DNA from: a virus
Reading direction: 5' to 3' (one strand)
DNA length: 61,568 nt
Virus record (IMG/VR): IMGVR_UViG_3300030107_002736
Coordinates: 1 to 61,568 of that record
Shown one piece after another: positions 45,325 to 51,406 of this stretch; position 1 is the stretch's first letter, and the number at the start of each line of letters is the position of its first letter. The translations under genes were made by a program, and so were the position numbers. The notes below the pieces were generated by a model. The model was given only the letters and a program-made list of their open reading frames with translations, ran no database searches and had not been told where the DNA came from.

Positions 45325-45355
45325 TCCTCTCCTCCTGCTCTTGCCGTCACTTTCG

Positions 45356-45372
45356 AGGTGAAATTTTCACCC
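45356..45372 (-). promoter_or_regulatory. Palindromic element, copy 5 (leader of the leftward operon)
   Basis: One-mismatch copy followed on the minus strand by CG, AAAGT and GAC. It lies 31 bases upstream of the GTG that opens the leftward array, in the region between the divergent early and packaging units. Confidence 0.7.
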
Positions 45373-45397
45373 AAAAGGTCACAGCGTGGACCCCCCC

Positions 45398-45416
45398 CCG
45401 CCCGAAGGCGGTTTTC
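45398..45416 (+). terminator. Small intrinsic terminator on the plus strand
   Basis: CCGCC (45398-45402) pairs with GGCGG (45407-45411) around CGAA, followed by TTTTCTTC. It sits after a run of nine C. No plus-strand gene precedes it for many kilobases, so it may block antisense transcription. Confidence 0.5.
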
Positions 45417-45492
45417 TTCATCACCTATAAATATAATCGAAAAATAGTATTTTGTATATAGGTGGGTACCCCCAGTTTCATGGAGATAATCA

Positions 45493-45509
45493 CGGTGAAT
45501 TTTTCACCC
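45493..45509 (+). promoter_or_regulatory. Palindromic element, copy 6 (upstream of small terminase)
   Basis: CGGTGAA-N3-TTCACCC about 48 bases upstream of the small terminase start. The trailer reads AA-GATGT, a weaker match to AAAGT. It is the site nearest the divergent start points. Confidence 0.6.
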
Positions 45510-45556
45510 AAGATGTCACCTCTTGACCTAACATATCCCTAATGATAGGATGCTAT

Positions 45557-45997
45557 ATGCCTAACCCACCCACGATTACGCCTAAGCAGTCTGCTTTCGC
45601 AGGCTTCGTAGCTAAGGGACACTCCTATGCGGAGGCCTATCGCAAGGCGTATGATGCGAGCAAGATGAGCAAGCAGGTAGTGTGGAACAACAGCTCCAAG
45701 CTCGCCAAGAATCCACGGGTAAAGGAAGCTATCGAAGGACTGAAGGCTGACACCCAGGTGGTGAAGCAAACCCACGAGAAGCTAAACAACGACTGGATTA
45801 TCCAGAAGCTCAGGGCTGAGGCAGTAGACGACACCAACTCCCCGTCCAACAGGATACGGGCACTTGAACTACTGGGTAAAGCAGGAGGACTATTCGAGGA
45901 GTCCACCCACGTCACGTTTGAGAACAGGTCATCCGATGACCTAGAGAAAGAGCTGATGGACAAGCTCGCCATGTGGTCGTCAGCTAGTAAAGCGTAG
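45557..45997 (+). CDS. terS: Terminase small subunit
   Basis: A 146-residue protein from ATG 45557, chosen because AGGA lies seven bases before it; an in-frame ATG at 45542 lacks an RBS. The N-terminal region (TITPKQSAFAGFVAKGHSYA, then EAYRKAYDAS) is the helix-turn-helix pattern of Terminase_2-type small subunits that recognise the packaging site. The middle forms an oligomerising helical region and the C-terminus is acidic. The large subunit lies 3 kb downstream, separated by a minus-strand gene and the structured region. Confidence 0.8.
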   Translation: MPNPPTITPKQSAFAGFVAKGHSYAEAYRKAYDASKMSKQVVWNNSSKLAKNPRVKEAIEGLKADTQVVKQTHEKLNNDWIIQKLRAEAVDDTNSPSNRIRALELLGKAGGLFEESTHVTFENRSSDDLEKELMDKLAMWSSASKA

Positions 45998-46071
45998 GGT
46001 TAGGAACACCCCCCAAAAACTAGCTTTAGGTTGGTGAGATAGAATCTCCTCACACAATCCTAACCTAACGA

Positions 46072-46164
46072 CCTGTACCTCGGTGCTGACAGGGTGCACA
46101 TGGTGACCTATGGGGTGAAAATTTCACCCTAAAAGTGACTTGCCGACCCGTACCTCGGTGCGGG
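46072..46164 (+). repeat. Two hairpins with the same loop and different stems
   Basis: Copy A: CCTGT (46072-46076) pairs with ACAGG (46089-46093). Copy B: CCCG (46147-46150) pairs with CGGG (46161-46164). Both enclose TACCTCGGTG. The stems differ in sequence but both pair, which suggests a conserved RNA or DNA structure. They flank palindromic copy 7. The surrounding 384-base non-coding interval (45998-46381) also contains GGTTAGGA/TCCTAACC (45998-46005 with 46058-46065) and repeated CGAAGGTTG, but no gene. Confidence 0.5.
46113..46129 (+). promoter_or_regulatory. Palindromic element, copy 7
   Basis: A perfect GGGTGAA-N3-TTCACCC with plus-strand trailer TA-AAAGT-GAC, the same trailer as copy 5. 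It lies in the non-coding stretch after the small terminase gene, with no adjacent start codon. Confidence 0.7.
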
Positions 46165-46244
46165 CGGAGGTTGCGGTCTCCCGCGAAGGTTGGAGGGGCC
46201 CCGACGAAGAGGTAGAGATGCGACGAAGGTTGCGGGGACCCACT

Positions 46245-46300
46245 AAAAAAAGTCTGAACACAGACCTAGATTCGCTTGCGAATCCAGGTCGCATGTTCAG
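46245..46300 (-). terminator. Second of two tandem leftward terminators
   Basis: A long hairpin, CTGAACA (46254-46260) with TGTTCAG (46294-46300), then ACCT/AGGT and GATTCG/CGAATC inside, is followed on the minus strand by seven T. It lies downstream of the orphan gene 46382-47368. Confidence 0.75.
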
Positions 46301-46321
46301 TCCTTTAATTTGGGCCTCGAC

Positions 46322-46360
46322 AAAAAAAAGCGGGAGCCGGGTTGTTAGCCCGACCCCCGC
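46322..46360 (-). terminator. First of two tandem leftward terminators
   Basis: GCGGG at each side with an inner CGGG/CCCG stem forms a GC-rich hairpin (46330-46360), followed on the minus strand by eight T (46322-46329). It starts 22 bases after the stop of the orphan gene, a strong intrinsic terminator. Confidence 0.85.
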
Positions 46361-46381
46361 AGTTAGAGTTAACAGGTCACC

Positions 46382-47368
46382 TTAGGCCCAAGGATCCTCT
46401 TTAGTGGGCTGGATGCGAAGCACCTCCGGCGTAGCTAGATCCTCCAAGCAACGCATATCGGATTCGATCTTAGACTTCGCCCGTGCCATCCCACGATGCT
46501 TCGCCTCCAGCTGGTCGTAGAGGGCGTTAAGCTTCATGGTTCCCGCGATGACAATCGACATCGTGTAGTTATGAGGCTTCTGGCCCCACACGATGTCAGT
46601 CACGCGCTCGCCGTCCTCGGTGTCCCGCATGGTGTACTCGGAACGAGGGTTACGAAGCACCCAGAGGGTGTCGGGATCTCCCACTGGATGACCGTAAAGC
46701 ACCAGCTGAGTGTCATCGGCGATGAACTCACGATGAACCTGGAAAGCCATACGGGAGATCTCCACCCACTTAGCTGGCTTACCCATAACGGCACCGCTCA
46801 AGACGGCGAGCATTTCACGCGCATGACCCTCAGAGAGCAGAGAAGCGCAAATGTTCTGGATATCCCTACGCTTCCCTGTCCAGGGACGGTGGGCAGTCTT
46901 GCCCCAATCTGTCCGCGAGCCCGCAGGCTGTGTCGGGACAGGAGTTTCCTGTTGGTCGGCAACGGGAAGCGCGTTCCACTCAGTCATAGCCCGAACATAT
47001 TCGGCTTGAGCGGAGTCGTAAGCCCGCCAGCCGACGCGCTTGGAGGCGTGGAGCATGCCGTTATAAACATCATTGAACAACTGTATGACTGCCGCACGAG
47101 GCATAGACGCCTTAAGCTTTCCAGCCTTCGTGAAGTGGTCGGACAGGAAGTCGGTCAGGCGTCCCAGTATGAGTTGCATCTGCTGGTGGGCCTTCGTCGT
47201 AGCTTTGGCCGTCTCTTTGGCCTTAGGACCGACTTGTGCAATGATGTTGGCCACGTCGGCGACATACTCACTGAGGGCTTTGAAACCCTCGTGGCAGACG
47301 CGAGTGACTGTACCGCGAAGCTTCTCGGCCTTAGCGAGAGCCTGCGGGGACTGTGTTACCTCATCCAT
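46382..47368 (-). CDS. Orphan minus-strand gene inside the packaging region
   Basis: A 328-residue protein from ATG 47368, chosen for GAGGT ahead of it; an upstream in-frame ATG at 47485 has no RBS. The N-terminal 120 residues are helical (KAEKLRGTVTRV, KETAKATTKAHQQM). A Pro-rich linker lies near residue 165-180, and the C-terminal half is a mixed domain with many Met and Arg. I recognise no family. It runs opposite to the terminase genes, has its own tandem terminators and a hairpin over its RBS, so it is an independent, moron-like unit. Possible roles: host takeover, exclusion, or partner of the neighbouring structured RNA. Confidence 0.75.
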   Translation of the reverse strand: MDEVTQSPQALAKAEKLRGTVTRVCHEGFKALSEYVADVANIIAQVGPKAKETAKATTKAHQQMQLILGRLTDFLSDHFTKAGKLKASMPRAAVIQLFNDVYNGMLHASKRVGWRAYDSAQAEYVRAMTEWNALPVADQQETPVPTQPAGSRTDWGKTAHRPWTGKRRDIQNICASLLSEGHAREMLAVLSGAVMGKPAKWVEISRMAFQVHREFIADDTQLVLYGHPVGDPDTLWVLRNPRSEYTMRDTEDGERVTDIVWGQKPHNYTMSIVIAGTMKLNALYDQLEAKHRGMARAKSKIESDMRCLEDLATPEVLRIQPTKEDPWA

Positions 47369-47370
47369 GT

Positions 47371-47387
47371 TAACTACCTCGTAGTTA
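47371..47387 (-). promoter_or_regulatory. Hairpin covering the RBS of the orphan gene
   Basis: TAACTAC and GTAGTTA form a perfect 7-bp stem with loop GAG on the minus strand. The GAGG of the ribosome binding site lies in the loop and stem, two bases before the ATG. Translation may be controlled by opening this hairpin. Confidence 0.5.
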
Positions 47388-47464
47388 TGGATCTGTGTGC
47401 CGTAAAGCGAATCTCTACAGCTGACGCAATACCACGGGGTGCGCTCGACTGGGGATGTCAAGGG

Positions 47465-47505
47465 CAAGAGATTCCAGTGTCGCATACTTGCGACCGAATC
47501 TCTTG
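47465..47505. other. Long hairpin upstream of the structured-RNA promoter
   Basis: CAAGAGATTC (47465-47474) pairs perfectly with GAATCTCTTG (47496-47505), and GTCGCA with TGCGAC inside. It lies in the leader of the minus-strand orphan gene and before the plus-strand promoter at 47525. It could be part of either transcript or a protein-binding DNA site. Confidence 0.6.
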
Positions 47506-47524
47506 GGCCGAAGGCCTAGCACCC

Positions 47525-47554
47525 TTGATATTCCTCGTTTTCGGCAGTTATAAA
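47525..47554 (+). promoter_or_regulatory. Sigma70-like promoter for the structured RNA
   Basis: TTGATA (47525-47530), 18-base spacer, TATAAA (47549-47554). Each hexamer is one base from consensus. The predicted start is about 47561, the first base of a 7-bp hairpin. No protein gene begins nearby, so the promoter most likely drives the non-coding RNA. Confidence 0.65.
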
Positions 47555-47560
47555 CAAAGG

Positions 47561-48112
47561 CTTCGCGTAAGCGCGAAGTCCTCATTGCACTTAGAACTTA
47601 GAACAATGGTTTGTTCTAGGTTCTTATGTGCAATACGAAAACCGTGCACCGTGATATTGGAAAGCTGTAGAGAGCATTGGTAGCTTTCTTTAGAGTGCAG
47701 ACCTTGAACGCGAAGCCAAGGTCGGCAGAGTCAGTTGACTATCCTTCTAGGTTTGGTCCTACAGTGTCTAGTCCCTAGTAGATTGAAGTTAACTTAGGTA
47801 TCTAGACTGTCAGGACCAAACCAATAAACAAAAGTTAGTTGACTGACGCCTCTCTAAAGAAAGCCTTGCCGGTACAAAGAAAAGGGTAGATCGACGCTTG
47901 TTACTACATGGCCGAACTTTTCTTTGCTGAGTTTTTAGCCTCGGGGTAAAAACTCAGGGGTTGGGTGGACAGATGGGGAAGGGAAGTGCTGGGTGGGGCT
48001 GTGTGCTGTTGCTACTGTGATTGTGGTTAGGCTGTTCAGTAAACAGATGGACGACCCCTAGTGGGGGGGAACCCCCCTCTTTGGGGTTGGCCGTCTGTTT
48101 ACATATAAACAG
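47561..48112 (+). ncRNA. Candidate large ornate structured RNA
   Basis: Stems found by eye: 47561-47567/47572-47578 (7 bp); 47584-47590/47628-47634 with two further stems inside (19 bp in total); 47683-47695/47852-47864 (13 bp, perfect) closing a multibranch that holds 47700-47706/47717-47723 and 47730-47741/47836-47847 (12 bp with two G-U) stacked on 47750-47760/47812-47822 (11 bp); 47875-47884/47917-47926 (10 bp) abutting 47927-47937/47947-47957 (11 bp); and 48040-48101 (8 bp plus an inner GC stem). No reading frame of note. Promoter directly upstream. The 3' end is set tentatively at the CTGTTTA/TAAACAG hairpin followed by TGTTTT. Confidence 0.65.
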
Positions 48113-48148
48113 TGTTTTGCACATCCTACCACCAATTTTTGATAATGT

Positions 48149-48281
48149 CACGGCCCCGTCTAGTCTTTGTCACATGGCCTAGTATTATCTATATAGATTT
48201 ACTAGGTTCTTTTAGATAGGTAATTACTATAGATATTATTTATAGTACTATACTATAGATACTATATAGAGGGGCCCCGTG
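48149..48281 (+). other. AT-rich structured leader of the lipoprotein gene
   Basis: CACGG plus CCCC (48149-48157) pair with GGGG (48271-48274) and CCGTG (48277-48281), so the stem includes the GTG start of the lipoprotein. Inside, CCTAGTA (48178-48184) pairs with TACTAGG (48200-48206) around the palindrome ATCTATATAGAT. The enclosed sequence is very AT-rich. It could hide the start codon, or melt easily as DNA. Confidence 0.5.
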
Positions 48282-48401
48282 AAGATAAAAGTTTTTGGTG
48301 CAATACTGGTTTTACTAACCCTTTTTTCGTGCGCTACGAACACGGGCACCTGTTGGGAGGGCCTTGATCGGATTGACCCGGAGTGCCCATATGAGTCATG
48401 A
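48279..48401 (+). CDS. Small lipoprotein, 40 aa
   Basis: GTG start with AGAGGGG upstream. A basic N-terminus (KIK), hydrophobic core (VFGAILVLLTL) and lipobox LFSC make a clear lipoprotein signal; the mature peptide would be about 23 residues with two more Cys. Size fits an o-spanin (Rz1-like) or superinfection-exclusion lipoprotein. It overlaps the next gene by 11 bases. Confidence 0.6.
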   Translation: MKIKVFGAILVLLTLFSCATNTGTCWEGLDRIDPECPYES

Positions 48402-48810
48402 GGAGGATAAGGGTCCTGCGCCTATCACAATGGACGACCTGGCGTATATCTTACCCAGGGCGGTAGAAGCGTATCGGGCTGCTGCGATTCGTGACAGGCC
48501 TAAACAAGTGGGGTATATTGCGATGAACATGACCCCTGAAGAAGTGGTGGAAAGATTTCCTGATTTCTTTTGCTTATATTCCGAGGGTAAGCTACAATTC
48601 ATCGGTGAAACAGCAGAGGAAATCCTAGAGACCTACCTGACTGGGCTAGGTTATAAACGATGCAGCCAACAATGGTTTGAGCTTGCGCATGTGGTCGTGA
48701 ACATGGCCGCCGAAGAAGGGAGAGATATTGAGTCAATCGTCAAAGAAGTCCGACCAACCAGAACAAACAAAAACAGAGCGCGAAACAGCAAGCCACCTAA
48801 GGTACCTTGA
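48391..48810 (+). CDS. Hypothetical protein upstream of large terminase
   Basis: A 139-residue protein from ATG 48391 with GGAG eight bases upstream; an ATG at 48430 is an alternative. The middle is helical with a Tyr-rich part, and the C-terminus is basic and probably disordered. Located between the lipoprotein and terminase genes. Function unknown; a packaging accessory is possible. Confidence 0.6.
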   Translation: MSHEEDKGPAPITMDDLAYILPRAVEAYRAAAIRDRPKQVGYIAMNMTPEEVVERFPDFFCLYSEGKLQFIGETAEEILETYLTGLGYKRCSQQWFELAHVVVNMAAEEGRDIESIVKEVRPTRTNKNRARNSKPPKVP

Positions 48811-48961
48811 TCGCCTCAAGCACTCTGAAAAGCTTCGCCTGTATGCCCAACTCCTGCTCTCATCACAAAGGGCACAAATAAAAAACTATCATGCGAAGTC
48901 AGAAGCCCTCAGAAAAGATGCCGAGGAAATACTTTTGTACTTTCAAAAGCATGTAGACTGA
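48728..48961 (+). CDS. Small helical protein overlapping its neighbour
   Basis: A 77-residue protein using TTG 48728 (GGGAG seven bases upstream) because no ATG is available. It overlaps the previous gene by 83 bases and its TGA shares a base with the terminase ATG. The last 45 residues are an amphipathic helix (SEKLRLYAQLLLSSQRAQIK). Probably translated for coupling with the terminase; role unknown. Confidence 0.5.
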   Translation: MSQSSKKSDQPEQTKTERETASHLRYLDRLKHSEKLRLYAQLLLSSQRAQIKNYHAKSEALRKDAEEILLYFQKHVD

Positions 48962-50454
48962 TGACCCTGGATATGGCCGCTATTGCGGCAACCATTCGTT
49001 CGCTTCCACCAGACCAACAAAGGGAAGCAATCGAAGTCATTGAGTTGATTAACGAGGTTAAACGTAGAGAGGCATCGGAGAAGGACTTTCTTTCGTTTGT
49101 AAAAGAAGTTTGGCCTGCCTTTATTGAGGGCGAGCATCACAAGATTATGTCCGATGCGTTTAATCGGATTGCTGATGGGACCCTGAAACGGCTTATTGTT
49201 AATATGCCGCCACGACATACTAAGTCAGAGTTTGCGTCTCATCTTTTTCCCGCCTGGTATCTGGGAAGGTTTCCAGATAAAAAAGTCATCCAGACAGCAC
49301 ACACCGCAGAGCTTGCTGTTGGGTTCGGTCGTAAGGTTCGTAACTTGGTAGGTTCAGAAGTCTATCAAAAAATATTTCACGACGTTTCGCTTAGCTCAGA
49401 CTCCAAGGCTGCGGGACGTTGGAGCACCAACAGAAAAGGTGAGTACTTCGCTATTGGTGTTGGCGGTGCTGTTACAGGTAAGGGTGCCGACATTTTAATC
49501 GTAGATGATCCTCACTCAGAGCAGGAAGCTGCACTTAACGACCCTTCCGTGTACGACAAGACGTATGAGTGGTACACCTCTGGTCCTCGTCAGAGATTAC
49601 AGCCTGGTGGGGCGATTTGTCTGGTAATGACTCGCTGGTCCAAGAAAGACCTGACGGGAAGCATTATTAAAGCATCAATTGAGCGTGGTGGCGCAGACGA
49701 GTGGGAGGTTATTGAGTTTCCTGCCATACTTCCGAGCGGAAGACCGTTGTGGCCTGGGTTCTGGCCAATTGATCAGCTTGAGGCTTTGAAAGCAGAACTG
49801 CCGGTTAGCAAGTGGAGCGCCCAGTACCAGCAGGACCCCACGTCAGAACAGGCAGCTATCATCAAGCGTGAGTGGTGGAACGAGTGGACAAAGAAAAGTC
49901 CGCCACCGTGCGACTTCGTTATTCAGTCCTGGGACACGGCATTCCTTGCAAAGGAAACAGCAGACTACAGTGCCTGTACAACATGGGGTGTGTTCAACGA
50001 CGAAGACGGTGTATCAAACATTATTTTGCTTGATGCTCTTCAGGAACGCCTGGAGTTCCCAGACTTAAAGCAACGTGCCTATGAGATGTATAAGCAATAC
50101 GAACCAGACGCCTTTATCGTGGAAGCAAAAGCTGCTGGGACTCCACTGATTTTTGAATTGAGGAGGATGGGTATTCCGGTGGGAGAATACACACCCAGTC
50201 GAGGCAAAGATAAAATTGCTCGCGTAAATGCAATTTCCGATCTATTTTCCTCCGGTCACGTCTGGGCACCAAAAACAAGGTGGGCAGAGCTGGTTATGGA
50301 AGAGTTTGCTGCTTTTCCCACCGGCGACCACGACGACCTTGTGGACTCATCTACACAGGCACTGATGAGATTTCGTCAGGGTGGCTTTATCAGGATAGCA
50401 AGTGATGAAGAAGATGAAGAGTTGTTACCAATGAGAAAAGCTGATTATTACTGA
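48961..50454 (+). CDS. terL: Terminase large subunit
   Basis: A 497-residue DNA-packaging motor with ATPase and nuclease domains. Walker A-like MPPRHTKS near residue 81, Walker B ILIVDDPHS near 178, and coupling region VMTRWSKKDL are visible. The RNase H-like nuclease shows SWDTAF near 322 and GDHDDLVDS near 455. It would cut concatemeric DNA and pump it into proheads through the portal encoded two genes downstream. Terminase_6-type by pattern. Confidence 0.93.
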   Translation: MTLDMAAIAATIRSLPPDQQREAIEVIELINEVKRREASEKDFLSFVKEVWPAFIEGEHHKIMSDAFNRIADGTLKRLIVNMPPRHTKSEFASHLFPAWYLGRFPDKKVIQTAHTAELAVGFGRKVRNLVGSEVYQKIFHDVSLSSDSKAAGRWSTNRKGEYFAIGVGGAVTGKGADILIVDDPHSEQEAALNDPSVYDKTYEWYTSGPRQRLQPGGAICLVMTRWSKKDLTGSIIKASIERGGADEWEVIEFPAILPSGRPLWPGFWPIDQLEALKAELPVSKWSAQYQQDPTSEQAAIIKREWWNEWTKKSPPPCDFVIQSWDTAFLAKETADYSACTTWGVFNDEDGVSNIILLDALQERLEFPDLKQRAYEMYKQYEPDAFIVEAKAAGTPLIFELRRMGIPVGEYTPSRGKDKIARVNAISDLFSSGHVWAPKTRWAELVMEEFAAFPTGDHDDLVDSSTQALMRFRQGGFIRIASDEEDEELLPMRKADYY

Positions 50455-51335
50455 TGGACGAAGAAAGTTTCCTTGACCGGATAGACAGACTTTTGTCGCC
50501 GGAAACCCCAGAAGAAATAGCTCGTGATTTTGCTATGGGGGCCCACCCCGTGACAGGAACAGCTATGGATGCCGGAAACTTTCTTATGGGTATACGGAAC
50601 AGGGATGTTCCACGAGCGGGAATTAGTGCCCTTGCTGCACTCCTGCCGTTTGTTGGAGCGGGAACCCTTAGGCGGGTTGGTGAGGGTGCTGCTAGAAAGT
50701 TTATCGGAAAACAGCCTCCTCAGGTAAAGAGGCCAAGAGGTATTAAAAGCATAAGGTCCGATGCTAGGGAGAGCCCTTGGGACCCCGATCCATATGCGGA
50801 ATTTAATTTCTGGGACGATTACGACTCATACCCTCTCGACATGAGACCGTACCGGCACAATGTAACATATTTAGACTCTGGTAACAGGCCGGGGGGCTGG
50901 CCGAGGGAGTCTGAGTTTGAATTCTATACTAAACCGACCCACGTAGGGGACGAGTATGTTCGTCGCACCAGGCGCGGTTCTGACCAGCTAGAGATGTTTC
51001 CAGAAGTTGATTTAGAAGTAGAGATACCTCCTACACACACCTCAGTTGGTAGAAGTGGCATAAGAAGCTTGGGGCGAGCCGTAATAGAAGATTTTGAAAA
51101 AACACATCAGGGGCTGCTTAATGTTGGTAGCCTTAGCGGCGTGAGAGTAACCGGCACTCGTGGGACAGGAAATCTCTCAACTGATAAAATAATAAGTATG
51201 TTGCCGGAAAAAATAAGAAGAACAATGCCTAACGCCGTGAACCAACAAGAGCAATTTTCTAGCTGGATGGAAGAGGTCGCCATACCGTACATTGAACATA
51301 ATATGTCCCTTCCTCGAAGTTTTTTCTTTAAATAA
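50454..51335 (+). CDS. Hypothetical virion protein between terminase and portal
   Basis: A 293-residue protein whose ATG shares a base with the terminase TGA. The N-terminal 90 residues have an Ala/Gly-rich hydrophobic part (PRAGISALAALLPFVGAG). The rest is acidic and Tyr/Arg-rich without known motifs. Similar N-terminal segments occur in internal virion proteins of this genome, so it may be a minor internal protein. Confidence 0.55.
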   Translation: MDEESFLDRIDRLLSPETPEEIARDFAMGAHPVTGTAMDAGNFLMGIRNRDVPRAGISALAALLPFVGAGTLRRVGEGAARKFIGKQPPQVKRPRGIKSIRSDARESPWDPDPYAEFNFWDDYDSYPLDMRPYRHNVTYLDSGNRPGGWPRESEFEFYTKPTHVGDEYVRRTRRGSDQLEMFPEVDLEVEIPPTHTSVGRSGIRSLGRAVIEDFEKTHQGLLNVGSLSGVRVTGTRGTGNLSTDKIISMLPEKIRRTMPNAVNQQEQFSSWMEEVAIPYIEHNMSLPRSFFFK

Positions 51336-51356
51336 ATATTAAGAGTTGACTAATAC

Positions 51357-51376
51357 ACAGAATCTCTCCATTCTGT
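51357..51376 (+). other. Hairpin in the portal leader
   Basis: ACAGAAT and ATTCTGT form a perfect 7-bp stem around CTCTCC, 30 bases before the chosen portal start. It may tune portal translation or mark a processing site. Confidence 0.4.
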
Positions 51377-51406
51377 ATATTGGCTTATCGCGCAGAGGAA
51401 TGTTTT

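Noticed and set aside
45523-45551. Promoter TTGACC-N17-TAGGAT for the small terminase
   Set aside because: The predicted start falls on the ATG and would make a leaderless mRNA although an RBS is present; the -10 box is weak.
46382-47485. Integrase or transposase identity of the orphan gene
   Set aside because: No tyrosine-recombinase R..HxxR..Y, serine-recombinase or DDE/HUH pattern is visible.
46496-47683. A 395-codon plus-strand frame opposite the orphan gene
   Set aside because: It is the shadow of the minus-strand gene: it runs past it into the hairpin region, has a poor residue composition and no RBS.
47465-48281. CRISPR array
   Set aside because: The repeats are inverted and differ from each other; there is no regular direct repeat with spacers and no cas operon. 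The lone Cas4-like nuclease belongs to the recombination cassette.
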